From Actinomycetota bacterium (GTDB lineage Bacteria; Actinomycetota; Acidimicrobiia; Acidimicrobiales; Iamiaceae), in contig JAHBSO010000003.1 in the NCBI GenBank assembly GCA_019639075.1, forward strand, positions 1-64,000: a DNA stretch of 64,000 nt. Direction: 5' to 3'. The notes under the pieces are model-generated. The model was not told the origin of the DNA. It was given only the letters and a program-made list of their open reading frames with translations, and did not search any database. This document shows, one piece after another, positions 8,797 to 17,517 of the stretch. Every line of letters begins with the position of its first letter. Positions within the stretch are counted from its first letter, which is position 1. Made by a program: the position numbers and the translations under genes.

Positions 8797-10692
8797 ATGC
8801 GCACCGGCCCGCAGTCCGACCGCCGGTGGCCGGGGCGCTGGTGGTGGGTTCTGCTCGCGCTCACCGTGCTGCCGATCATCGGGTCGGGGATCCAGCGCAC
8901 CGCCGACGGGTGGTACCCGGAGAGCGACGACGCCACGATCACGCTGCTCGGCGGCGACGTGTTCAGCTCCGACGTGCCCCTGGTGGGCATGATCTCGACC
9001 GGCGGCGACGGTCTCGACGACCCCGAGCTGCACCACCCCGGGCCGCTCGAGCTGTACATGCTGGCGCCGTTCGTGGCCCTCCCCGGGTCGCCGGTGCCGG
9101 CCACGACGGTGGCCGTGGTCCTGCTGGCCGTGCTGGCGGTGGCGGTCGTCGGCCTGGCCCTGCGTCGGGTGGGCGGGGAGCTGGCCGGCGTGCTCGGGCT
9201 GGTGGCCGCCGGCTTCGCGGTCTGGGGCGTCGGCGGCGACGTGCCGGCGTCGGTGTGGAACCCCGACGTGGTCGCGCTCCCGTTCGCCGCGCTCGTGGCC
9301 TCGACCGCCGCCGTGGCCGCCGGGCACCGCCGGTGGCTGATTGTGCAGCTCGTGCTGGCGTCGTTCGTGGCCCAGACCCACCTCAGCTACGTCGGTCTCG
9401 TCGGGGTGCTGGTGCTGTGGTCGCTGGCCGTCACGGCGCGCGACCTGGTGCGCAGCGAGGGCGCCGACCGCACCGACCGGCTGCGCTGGCTGGGCGTCGC
9501 CGCCGGGGTGACGTTCGTGCTGTGGCTGCCACCCCTGGTGCAGCAGGTCACCGGGAGCCCCGGCAACCTCGGCCAGATCGTGCGGTCGATCACCGGGCCG
9601 GGTGGCGATCCGGTCGGCGCCGCCGGGCTCACCGACCTGGCCCGTGTGGTCGGGCTCCCGTTGGTCGGCGCCGCCCCGGCGGGTGACCTGGTCGTGGGCG
9701 TGGAACAGCCGTCGGCCCTCGACATCGCCCGCCTCCTGGTGCCCTTCGTCATCGGCGTCGCCCTGGTCGTCGCCGCGCACCGTCGGCGCGACGGCGTCGC
9801 CCGTCGACTCGCCGCCACCGCGCTGGTGACGCTGGTCGCCGGGGTGGTCACCGCCACCCGGATGCCGCTGGCCGACGGCATCCTCTACCGCTACTACGGG
9901 CGTTGGATGTGGCCGCTCGGCGCCCTGGTGTGGCTCCTGTTCGCCGTCGCGGCTCTCCGGCTCGCACCTGCCCGGTGGATGACCGCTCCCCCGGCACGGT
10001 TCGCGCCGCCCGCGCTCGCGGCGGTGGCCCTCGTGGTGGCGCTGCTCCCCCGGCCCGGCGCGTGGGAGCCGTGGCAGGTGCAGCGCCGGGCCGCCGGCGA
10101 CGTGGTCGACCGGGCCGCGGCCGTGGTGCAGGAATCGGGCGCCGAGCACGTCGTCGTCCGCTTCCGGGGCGGCACCGCGTTCCTCTCGACCGGGTCGGCC
10201 GTGGCGCTCGCCGTCGAGCAGCGCGGCATCCCGACCACCATGGACGCCGGCGCCCCCCTCGACGTCCTCCCCTGGGGCGACCAGCGGGCTCCCGACCGCA
10301 CCCCGGCCGATGCCACGGCCCTCTGGGTGGTGAGCGGTCCCGACCCGGTCGACCTCCCCACGTCGGCCCGGCTCGTCTCCCGGGCCGTGCTGCTGTCGGA
10401 CACCGAACGGGCCGAGGTGCAGCGCTCGGCCGACGAGTGGCGGGAGCGCATCGCCACCGACGGGATCGCGATCGGTGACCGCACGGCCGATGCGACCGAC
10501 GTGCGGGAACGCGTCGATGCGGCACTGGACGATCCGGTCGCCGCGTTCGATCGCGGCGAACTGGGTGACCTCGCAGCGCGGGGCCTCGTCGAGGTGCCGG
10601 GCGGGTCCGTGGACGACCTCTACACGCTCGACCGGCTCCGCTCCCAGGCCGAGGAGGACACGGTCCGGGTGTACCTCGTGACGCCGTCGTGA
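8797..10692 (+). CDS. Multi-pass membrane protein, GT-C-like, function unknown
   Basis: A 631-residue protein. After one N-terminal membrane segment comes a periplasmic loop rich in acidic residues (ESDDATITLLGGD) and then HHPGPLELYMLAPF. About nine membrane segments follow and a soluble C-terminal domain of about 200 residues. The layout and the loop acids suggest a GT-C type glycosyltransferase, but no named family could be assigned. It is a paralogue of the protein at 13816: both carry NHPGP/HHPGP and a WLPP-VQQ-TG-PGN block at matching places. The start is fixed by TAGGCT 7 nt upstream. It ends 4 nt before the opposing gene. Confidence 0.75.
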   Translation: MRTGPQSDRRWPGRWWWVLLALTVLPIIGSGIQRTADGWYPESDDATITLLGGDVFSSDVPLVGMISTGGDGLDDPELHHPGPLELYMLAPFVALPGSPVPATTVAVVLLAVLAVAVVGLALRRVGGELAGVLGLVAAGFAVWGVGGDVPASVWNPDVVALPFAALVASTAAVAAGHRRWLIVQLVLASFVAQTHLSYVGLVGVLVLWSLAVTARDLVRSEGADRTDRLRWLGVAAGVTFVLWLPPLVQQVTGSPGNLGQIVRSITGPGGDPVGAAGLTDLARVVGLPLVGAAPAGDLVVGVEQPSALDIARLLVPFVIGVALVVAAHRRRDGVARRLAATALVTLVAGVVTATRMPLADGILYRYYGRWMWPLGALVWLLFAVAALRLAPARWMTAPPARFAPPALAAVALVVALLPRPGAWEPWQVQRRAAGDVVDRAAAVVQESGAEHVVVRFRGGTAFLSTGSAVALAVEQRGIPTTMDAGAPLDVLPWGDQRAPDRTPADATALWVVSGPDPVDLPTSARLVSRAVLLSDTERAEVQRSADEWRERIATDGIAIGDRTADATDVRERVDAALDDPVAAFDRGELGDLAARGLVEVPGGSVDDLYTLDRLRSQAEEDTVRVYLVTPS

Positions 10693-10696
10693 ACGG

Positions 10697-12427
10697 TCAG
10701 CCGCAACGCTCGTAGAGCGAGAACCACGGCTCGCCGGCAGGGGTGGACCCGTAGTCGCCGACCCGGCAGAACTCGTCGCGCACCACCTGGTTCGGCGTGT
10801 CGGGCCCGAGGCGGTCGGACTCGTTGGGCTCGGTCCAGTTCGTCCACACGTTCGAGAGGATCAACCAGTCCGCCGACGCCACCTCGTCGGCCAGCCCCGA
10901 GTCCTCGGCGTCGGCGATGCCCGGGTCCATCTCGATGTAGTACGTCGCCGGCACCAGGTCGGGGAACAGGAAGTAGAACGACGCGTCGCTGTAGGGCGTG
11001 CGACGGAGATCCATCGGACCGACGAAGAGTCGCTCACTAGGCCTGGACCGAGCCCGCAGGTCGGCGGCGAGGGCGTTGGCGGCATCGGCGACCTCGGGTG
11101 ACCCGAGGTAGAAGTTCCGGCCCTCGTTGTTCACCGGATAGCCGAAGACGTTGCGGCCGAAGCTCTGACCGCTGAGGTCGACCCACGACCGCAGCGTGAA
11201 GTGCGGGATCACCGCGACGAGGATCACCACCACCGGCGCGATCGCCACCGGCAGCCGCACCCGGCGCGGCGCCGGCGCCCGGTGGCGGAACACCTCGGCG
11301 ATCGCCACGGGCACCAGCGCCATGGGCACGCAGCTCACCCAGGCCAGGTGCGTCGTGTCCGGCCGCTGGAGCGCCTGGCTCAGCATCCCGACGCCCAGGA
11401 GGCCCACGGCGCGCAGCGTCCGGGCCCGGCGATCGCCCGGCGCCTTCCGGACGGCCCAGATGCCGACACCGGCCACGAAGAACGCCGTGAGCACCGTCGC
11501 CCAGAACCACATCGCCACCTGGTGCGACAGCTCCGGCGCCGGGAACGGCCAGCCGAGCGTGCGCAGGCCCGACGCCTTCTGGAACCAGCCGTCGAGCTCG
11601 TCCCAGCTCGGCGGCACGGGAAGGTGACGCCCCGGTCGCAGGCGGAACACCGGGTCGAGCACCATGCCGTCGAAGGCGGCGGCGGGCCCGGCCATGACCA
11701 GGTGGATCAGGATCGGCGACACGCCGAGGACGGCGCCCGTGACGAGCGGTCGCCACCGGCGCCAGACGAAGGGCCACACCGCGGCGGCCAGACCCAGCGT
11801 GAGCGCGACCACGAGGTCGGGACGGAACAGGAGACCGAACCCGCCCAGCAGCCCGGCCACGACCAGCCCCCGCCGCACCGCGGGCGGATCCTCGACGACG
11901 TCCGCGTCGGCGTCGGGACCGTCAGGATCGCCGGGCGCGGGCGCGAGTGCGAGGGACGGCGGCACCCGGCGGGTGGCGAACCAGATCGACCACACGGCGA
12001 ACGCGAGCCCGCCGTTCCAGGCCAGCGCCGTGAGCCCGGCCGGCGGCACGACGATCAGCAGCGAGGTCAGCGCGCACACCAGGCCGAGGACCCGGCCCCA
12101 ACGGCGGGCGATCGCGAACACGCCGAACACGAACACCAGGTGCTGGCCGAGGCCGAAGATCCGCTCGGTGGCCAGCGACGTGCCGAACAGCTCGTAGGTG
12201 CCGGCCAACGCCCAGAGGCTGCCGGGCCCGTAGAGGTGGAGGAAGTCCTTGTTCGGGACGCTCCCCCGCAGCACCTCCTGGGGGAAGGTCAGCATGAACC
12301 CCTCCTCCATGGGCGGGCCCTGGAACCGCATCAGCCCCCGGAGCGGGATGGCGAAGGCGAGGAGGATGATCCCGACGCTGACGACGTCCCAGCCGTGCGC
12401 GGCCCACCACCGGCGGGTCGTGCTCAC
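10697..12427 (-). CDS. Multi-pass membrane protein, probable GT-C glycosyltransferase
   Basis: A 576-residue integral membrane protein. The first external loop carries an acidic pair (MEEGFML) and KDFLHLYGPGSLW, which resembles GT-C donor/acceptor loops. About ten membrane segments follow, then a soluble C-terminal domain of about 180 residues containing PATYYIEMDPGI and ending with ILSNVWTNW. I do not recognise a characterised homologue. The GTG start at 12427 overlaps the stop of the preceding GT39-like gene as GTGA (12424-12427), so the two are co-translated and probably act on the same glycan. Confidence 0.7.
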   Translation of the reverse strand: MSTTRRWWAAHGWDVVSVGIILLAFAIPLRGLMRFQGPPMEEGFMLTFPQEVLRGSVPNKDFLHLYGPGSLWALAGTYELFGTSLATERIFGLGQHLVFVFGVFAIARRWGRVLGLVCALTSLLIVVPPAGLTALAWNGGLAFAVWSIWFATRRVPPSLALAPAPGDPDGPDADADVVEDPPAVRRGLVVAGLLGGFGLLFRPDLVVALTLGLAAAVWPFVWRRWRPLVTGAVLGVSPILIHLVMAGPAAAFDGMVLDPVFRLRPGRHLPVPPSWDELDGWFQKASGLRTLGWPFPAPELSHQVAMWFWATVLTAFFVAGVGIWAVRKAPGDRRARTLRAVGLLGVGMLSQALQRPDTTHLAWVSCVPMALVPVAIAEVFRHRAPAPRRVRLPVAIAPVVVILVAVIPHFTLRSWVDLSGQSFGRNVFGYPVNNEGRNFYLGSPEVADAANALAADLRARSRPSERLFVGPMDLRRTPYSDASFYFLFPDLVPATYYIEMDPGIADAEDSGLADEVASADWLILSNVWTNWTEPNESDRLGPDTPNQVVRDEFCRVGDYGSTPAGEPWFSLYERCG

Positions 12428-13746
12428 GCCGGTTCCTCGTCGCGTGCCGGGGCGACGCGACCGGGCAGGAACTGGTCGACCGCGACCGCGGCCAGCACGA
12501 TCACCGCCAGGTCCATCGGGGTGCGGAAGCGGTTGTGCCCGTACGCGTAGATCGACGTCACCGTGAGGAGCACGGCGAGCGCCACGAACGGCAGCACCGG
12601 GGCGCCACGGCGGCGGAGGATCACGATCCCGGGGATCGCCAGCGCCAGGCCGGCGTACCAGACGAACACGCTCAACTGGCTCACCCACAGCGTCTTGCCG
12701 TCGATCTGGTCGAAGCGAGCGTTCTCGAACGGGGCGTACACGTTCCACGCCCGACCGACGCGGGCCGCGATCACCTTCGGGAGCTGGTCGGCGTGGTCGC
12801 GGGCGTAGTCGATGCCCTGCTCCCGCCAGAACCGGGCCTTCTCCGACGCGTCGCCGGGCGGGTCGCCGCCCATCTCGGCCCGCAGCTGCTCCTGCCACGG
12901 GAAGTACCAGAAGCCGAGGAACTTCCCGTCGGCCTCGTCGCCGTAGGCCCACGGGTTGTTGGCGTACACGAAGACCTCGTCGCTGTTGGTCGACAGCGGC
13001 ACGAAGTGCTCGAAGGTCACGGCGTTGCGGACCATCCACGGGGCGAGCACGAGGACGCAGGCCAGCGCCGCGGCGCCGAGGTCGCGCCACTCGCGGGCGT
13101 GCGGCCGCCCGGTGCGGAACAGGATCATCGGGGCGACGAGCAGGGCGGCCAGCCCGATGCCCTCGCCCCGGGTGAGCGCGGTGAGGGCCACGGCGCCGCC
13201 GGCCAGCGCGGCCCACCGCCAGCCCGGGGTGCCACGGGCCCGGATCGCGGCCCAGCACGACAGCGCCACCAGGCCGGTGAACAGCCCCTCGGGCCACAGC
13301 AGGGCGTCGATCGACCACAGCGGCGGGTACAGCGCGGCGAACCCGGCGGCGAGCAGCCCGGCCCGGTCGCCCGCGACCTCGCGGCCGAGCACGCCGATCA
13401 TCGCGACCGTCAGCGCACCGGCCACACATGACCAGATCCGGTGCGCGAGCGGCGTGTCCAGCCCGATCGCGGAGGGCACCGCCAGCCACAACGTGTAGAG
13501 CGGGGGGTGCACCGCGGCGGGCACGTCGCTGCCGTCGGCAGCCTGAAGGAACGGGTCCGAGAAGCCGCGGCCGTCGACCACCATGTTCGCCTGCACGTGG
13601 TAGTAGACGGGATCGGAGCGGACGGCGGTGTCGAGCGGCGGGATCGACCGCAACGTCCACAGACGGACCCCGAACGCGAGCAGCACGATCGCCCCGAGGA
13701 GCACCGCCCACCGGCGCGACGAGGGTGCGGCCGGCACGTTCGACAT
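12424..13746 (-). CDS. GT-C fold membrane glycosyltransferase (GT39-like), paralogue of 6533-7864
   Basis: A 440-residue protein with about ten membrane segments. The N-terminal loop contains SDPVYYHVQANM and VHPPLYTLW, the PMT_2-type arrangement of acidic residue and PPLY. The block VRNAVTFEHFVPLSTNSDE aligns with VRNAIRMDAFVPMSTNTGD of the protein at 6533-7864, showing common descent. The ATG at 13746 is preceded by TAGGAT with 8 nt between, so the transcript is probably leaderless. It is first in a two-gene operon and divergent from the gene at 13816; the two starts are 69 bp apart. Confidence 0.75.
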   Translation of the reverse strand: MSNVPAAPSSRRWAVLLGAIVLLAFGVRLWTLRSIPPLDTAVRSDPVYYHVQANMVVDGRGFSDPFLQAADGSDVPAAVHPPLYTLWLAVPSAIGLDTPLAHRIWSCVAGALTVAMIGVLGREVAGDRAGLLAAGFAALYPPLWSIDALLWPEGLFTGLVALSCWAAIRARGTPGWRWAALAGGAVALTALTRGEGIGLAALLVAPMILFRTGRPHAREWRDLGAAALACVLVLAPWMVRNAVTFEHFVPLSTNSDEVFVYANNPWAYGDEADGKFLGFWYFPWQEQLRAEMGGDPPGDASEKARFWREQGIDYARDHADQLPKVIAARVGRAWNVYAPFENARFDQIDGKTLWVSQLSVFVWYAGLALAIPGIVILRRRGAPVLPFVALAVLLTVTSIYAYGHNRFRTPMDLAVIVLAAVAVDQFLPGRVAPARDEEPA

Positions 13747-13754
13747 GGGCGACG

Positions 13755-13760
13755 ATCCTA
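13755..13760 (-). promoter_or_regulatory. -10 box TAGGAT of the 13746-10697 operon (leaderless)
   Basis: TAGGAT on the minus strand ends 8 nt before the ATG at 13746. No ribosome-binding site is visible in between. Confidence 0.55.
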
Positions 13761-13802
13761 GGACCGGGCCCACGGCGGACGGGTCACCGTCGGGGCCACC
13801 GG

Positions 13803-13808
13803 TAGGGT
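13803..13808 (+). promoter_or_regulatory. -10 box TAGGGT of the gene at 13816 (leaderless)
   Basis: TAGGGT is followed by 7 nt and GTG at 13816. The other in-frame GTG at 13807 overlaps the box itself, so it cannot be the start if this promoter is used. Confidence 0.55.
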
Positions 13809-13815
13809 GACCGCC

Positions 13816-15645
13816 GTGCCCGTGCTCGGTCGGTTCGACGCCCAGCTCCAGCGGCGTCCGGGACCGATCCTCGCGGTGGTCGTGGCCGTCGGGGCGCTCC
13901 CGCTGCTGGTCGCGGTGGTCGCGCTGGCCGGCCAGGACTGGCACCCGGTCGGCGATCTCGCACAGGCGGCGATGCGCCAGGAGAGCTTCTGGGCGCACCC
14001 ACCGCTCGTCGGCACGGCCGGCCGCATCGGCACGCTGGAGCAGCAGGGCAACCACCCCGGCCCGGCCATGTTCTGGTTCGCCTGGCCGATCTGGCGGCTG
14101 CTCGGCGCCAGCCCGTGGGCGCTGCAGGTGGCGTCCGCGGTCGGCGCGGTCGCGGCCTACGCGGGTGCGGTGGCGCTCGCCGCCCGGGCCCTCGGGGCGC
14201 GGGTCGCGCTGGCCGTCGCGGTGGCCGGGGCGGTGCTCGTCCGGGCCTTCGGTCCCGCGGTCCTCACCGAACCCTGGAACCCGTCGACGCCGCTGATGCC
14301 CTACCTGCTCTTCGTCGTGGCCTGCTGGACGACCGCGACCGGCCGTCAGCGCCACCTGCCGGTGGCGATCCTGGCCGGCTCGTACTGCGTGCAGTGCCAC
14401 GTGGGCTACGCCCCGGCGATCGTCGGCGGTCTCGTCGTGGCCGTGGCCGGGCTGCTGGTCGGTCGACGGGGCGACCGGGCCGCCACCGCGACCGCGCTGG
14501 GGTGGATCGGCGGCGCGGCCGCCCTCGGACTCGTGCTGTGGCTCCCCCCGATCGTCCAGCAGCTCACCGGCCACCCCGGCAACATCTCGATCATCCTCGA
14601 CACCTACCGGGACCAGACCGGTGAGGTCGTCGGCCTCCGCCAGGGCCTGGAGGTCATGGCCACCCAGCTCGACCCGATCGGCAACGTCCTACGGGGCTCC
14701 GACGACGTCACCGGCGCCCCGTGGGGCGGCATCGTGCTGCTGGTGGCGTGGGCGGCGTCGGTCGTGGTCGCCGTCCGCCGCCGTCACCGCCCCCTGCTGG
14801 CGCTCGACGCCGTGCTCGCCGTGCAGCTGGTGGCCATGGCCTACTGGTCGGTCCGTCTCGACTCGGTCCGCTTCCCCTACCTCGTCCAGTGGTTCTGGGT
14901 CGTCACCGTCCTCCTCCTCCTCGCCACCGCGTGGACGCTGGCACAGATGGGGTCGGACCCCGACCGTGCATCGCCGCAGCATCGAGCCGATGGAGGAGCA
15001 CGGTCGGGGTCCGACCCCATCTGTGCGCTCGCGGTGGTCGTGGTGGTCCTGGTGGCGGTGAGCGGGGTGGTGACGGCGGCGGAGGTCGAGCGGCCGTTCC
15101 CGAACCTGTCCGACACGGTCGCCACCATCGACGATCCCACGGCGGCTGCCCTCGACCACGGGGCCACGTATCGCGTCGACTGGCGCGACGGGGACTCGCT
15201 GGGCGCCGTGGGCTTCGGCCTGATGCTCGAACTCGAGCGGGACGGGTTCGACGTGGGCGCCGGCCCGGCGTACCGCGCCGCGGTCGAGCCCCACCGGGTG
15301 CTGGAGCCCGGCGAGGAGGACGCGGTACTCACCGTGGTCAGCGGCGACGACGCGATCGCGGCGGTCCGCGCCGCGGTGGCCGGCGACCCCGACGTCACCG
15401 AGCTGGTGGCGGTCGACGCCCGGTCGACCGCCGACCGGGCCCGGGCCGAGCAGATGCGCACCGACGCCGAGGCCCGCCTGCGCGCCCAGGGCCGCGACGA
15501 CCTCGCCGACGCGATGGACGCGTCGGTGTGGACCCCGCTGGTCGACCCGTCGATCGACGACGCCACCTACGACGAGCTGTGGCAGCTGGTCTCGATCGGC
15601 CGGCCGACGGCCGTCTTCCTCTCCCCCGGCACGCTGCCGGGCTGA
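13816..15645 (+). CDS. Multi-pass membrane protein, GT-C-like, carrying an in-frame REP-like insertion
   Basis: A 609-residue protein, paralogue of the one at 8797. It shares NHPGPAMFWF after the first loop, then WLPPIVQQLTGHPGN, about ten membrane segments and a soluble C-terminal domain of about 190 residues. Residues 376-404 are encoded by an inverted pair of family A repeats (14941-15027) and read as MGSDPDRA ... SGSDPICA. They lie between the last two hydrophobic segments. The insertion is 87 nt, 29 codons, and leaves the frame intact. The paralogue has no such sequence. The catalytic role is unknown; a glycosyltransferase is likely from topology and neighbours. Confidence 0.75.
   Translation: MPVLGRFDAQLQRRPGPILAVVVAVGALPLLVAVVALAGQDWHPVGDLAQAAMRQESFWAHPPLVGTAGRIGTLEQQGNHPGPAMFWFAWPIWRLLGASPWALQVASAVGAVAAYAGAVALAARALGARVALAVAVAGAVLVRAFGPAVLTEPWNPSTPLMPYLLFVVACWTTATGRQRHLPVAILAGSYCVQCHVGYAPAIVGGLVVAVAGLLVGRRGDRAATATALGWIGGAAALGLVLWLPPIVQQLTGHPGNISIILDTYRDQTGEVVGLRQGLEVMATQLDPIGNVLRGSDDVTGAPWGGIVLLVAWAASVVVAVRRRHRPLLALDAVLAVQLVAMAYWSVRLDSVRFPYLVQWFWVVTVLLLLATAWTLAQMGSDPDRASPQHRADGGARSGSDPICALAVVVVVLVAVSGVVTAAEVERPFPNLSDTVATIDDPTAAALDHGATYRVDWRDGDSLGAVGFGLMLELERDGFDVGAGPAYRAAVEPHRVLEPGEEDAVLTVVSGDDAIAAVRAAVAGDPDVTELVAVDARSTADRARAEQMRTDAEARLRAQGRDDLADAMDASVWTPLVDPSIDDATYDELWQLVSIGRPTAVFLSPGTLPG
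14941..15027. repeat. REP-like inverted pair (family A) inside a coding sequence
   Basis: Two 29-nt units, 14941-14969 and 14998-15026, are exact reverse complements of each other with a 28-nt spacer. Each unit is itself an imperfect palindrome around GGGGTCGGACCCC. The arrangement and spacer match the pair at 8675-8762. It sits within the membrane-protein gene at 13816 and is translated through. Confidence 0.9.
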
Positions 15646-15659
15646 CCGGCCGGCGGGCG

Positions 15660-16817
15660 TCAGGCCGACGTCGGCGTCGACGCCGGGACCGCGGCGGAGG
15701 TGCGGTGCCGGCGGCGGAACCGCTGCTCGACGAACCGGAAGCTGAGGTCCGAGAGCAGGATCGAGCTGCCGAGGCCGAGCAGGACCTTCACCGGCGTCGG
15801 CCAGGTGCGCAGGTGGAGCCCGATGGCGAAGAAGATCGGCACGTGCCACAGGTAGAGGCTGTAGCTGCGGTCGCCCAGCCACCGCAGCGGCGGCAGCGAC
15901 CACGTGCGCCCGAGCGGGCCGGCGGGGTTGGTCACGGCGTCGAGCACCACCGCCACCGCGGCGAGGGTGACCGCCACCATGCCGTACCGGTCGTAGAGGC
16001 GGTGGTCGCCGGTCTCGGACAGGCAGCTCACGACGCCGAGCACGACGACGCCGAGCAGCGCGGGCCCCAGGCTCCACCGACCGATCGAGGGCCGCAGGTC
16101 GCCCCACGCGGCGAGCAGCCCGAGCACGCTGCCGGCGAGCAGGACGTCGATCCGGGTGTCGGTGCCGACGTAGACCGACAGGTAGTGGGCCTGGTCGACC
16201 CAGACGTCGGCCCGGTGCCACCAGACCCAGAGGATCACCAGCCCGACGAGGCCGAGGATGACGGGCCGGGGCGCCCGCACCCGGTGCAGGGCGAGGAGGA
16301 CGAACGGCCAGACCAGGTAGTACTGGCCCTCGATGGCCAGCGACCAGGTGTGGGAGAGCTGCGACATGAACGGCCAGCCCGCGGCCTGCATCCAGTTGCT
16401 GGTGTAGGTGAGCGCTCCGGCGGCGGACTGCCACGTGGTGTGCCAGTCGGTGTCGTCGGACGGCCAGACCTTCGGGAGGTCGCCGAGCGCGGCCACGAAC
16501 GCCACGGTGGCGACCACGAAGACCACCAGGACCGGCACGAGCCGCCGGGCCCGACGCACCGCGAAGTCGCCCAGGTCGATCCCGTCCCTGCGCAGCAGGT
16601 CGGTCGCGAGCTTGCGGGTGATGAGGAAGCCGCTGAGCGCGAAGAAGACGTCGACCCCGACGAACCCGCCGGGCAGGATCCGCGGGCCCCACGGAAAGGT
16701 GAGGTAGGTGCTGTGGTAGGCGACGACGAGCAGCACGGCGGCACCGCGGAGGCCGTCGAGGACGCGCAGGTGCCGGTCGGGCGAGGCGATGGCGGCGGCC
16801 GCGCCGCCGGCGGTCAC
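15660..16817 (-). CDS. OafA-like membrane acyltransferase (acyltransferase family 3)
   Basis: A 385-residue protein with about ten membrane segments. RVLDGLRGAAVLLVV leads to the catalytic histidine H35 (AYHSTYL), and FFALSGFLITRKL marks the third segment. SLAIEGQYYLVWP is the conserved W-S-L-x-x-E-x-Q-Y-Y block. It should O-acylate an extracytoplasmic sugar. The GTG at 16817 overlaps the stop of the GT2 gene as GTGA (16814-16817). It is last in the operon from 18273 (methyltransferase, GT2, acyltransferase), which suggests stepwise decoration of one glycan. Confidence 0.85.
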   Translation of the reverse strand: MTAGGAAAAIASPDRHLRVLDGLRGAAVLLVVAYHSTYLTFPWGPRILPGGFVGVDVFFALSGFLITRKLATDLLRRDGIDLGDFAVRRARRLVPVLVVFVVATVAFVAALGDLPKVWPSDDTDWHTTWQSAAGALTYTSNWMQAAGWPFMSQLSHTWSLAIEGQYYLVWPFVLLALHRVRAPRPVILGLVGLVILWVWWHRADVWVDQAHYLSVYVGTDTRIDVLLAGSVLGLLAAWGDLRPSIGRWSLGPALLGVVVLGVVSCLSETGDHRLYDRYGMVAVTLAAVAVVLDAVTNPAGPLGRTWSLPPLRWLGDRSYSLYLWHVPIFFAIGLHLRTWPTPVKVLLGLGSSILLSDLSFRFVEQRFRRRHRTSAAVPASTPTSA

Positions 16818-17506
16818 CGCCCGCGGAGCCGGATGCGCAGCAGGATCCACAGCGCCGCCACCCCGTCGGTCCACTGGATCTTCTTGCCCTCGTCGCGACC
16901 CCGGGCCTTGTAGCGGATCGGCACCTCGAAGATGCGCTCCTTGCGGGCCAGCAGCTTGCCGGTGAGCTCGGCCTCGATGCCGAAGCCGTCCGAACGCAGG
17001 TCGACCGCCCGCCAGGTGGCCGTCGGCGCGACCTTCAGGCACGTCTCGATGTCGGTCAGCCAGGCGTCGAAGAGGAACGACGCCCACAGCGCCAGCATCT
17101 TGTTCCCCATCACGAACCAGAACGAGTACGCCGCGTGGCCGCCGTAGCTCCGGGCGCCGTACACGACCTTGGCGTCACCGCCCAGGATCGGGGCGACCAG
17201 CTCGGGGAGGTCGCGGGGGTCGTACTCGAGGTCGGCGTCGAGGATCGTGAGCAGCTCGCCCTCGGCCTCGGCGATGCCCCGGCGCAACGCCGCGCCCTTG
17301 CCCTGGTTCGGGTCCTGGCGGATCAGCCGCACGGCCCCGGACTCGACCAGGTCGGCGATCGTGTCGGTGCAGCCGTCGGTCGAGCCGTCGTCGACGACCA
17401 GCACCTCGGTGGGCACCGGCATCTCGACCGCGAGCAGCCGGTCGAGCGCCTCGCGCAGGGTGGCCCGCTCGTTGTAGACGGGCATGAGGACGGTGAGGGA
17501 GCTCAC
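16814..17506 (-). CDS. Glycosyltransferase family 2, DPG-synthase-like
   Basis: A 230-residue GT-A enzyme of the DPM/DPG-synthase-like group. It has MPVYNERATL at the start, VVDDGSTDGCTD for nucleotide binding, and LDADLEYDP with the metal-binding D-x-D. The C-terminal EVPIRYKARGRDEGKK block is typical of soluble polyprenyl-phosphate glycosyltransferases of this group. It probably charges polyprenyl phosphate or transfers a sugar at the inner membrane face. The start is GTG at 17506, 11 nt after the stop of the methyltransferase gene, and the 3' end is coupled to the acyltransferase. Confidence 0.85.
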   Translation of the reverse strand: MSSLTVLMPVYNERATLREALDRLLAVEMPVPTEVLVVDDGSTDGCTDTIADLVESGAVRLIRQDPNQGKGAALRRGIAEAEGELLTILDADLEYDPRDLPELVAPILGGDAKVVYGARSYGGHAAYSFWFVMGNKMLALWASFLFDAWLTDIETCLKVAPTATWRAVDLRSDGFGIEAELTGKLLARKERIFEVPIRYKARGRDEGKKIQWTDGVAALWILLRIRLRGR

Positions 17507-17517
17507 GACCGACCCGC

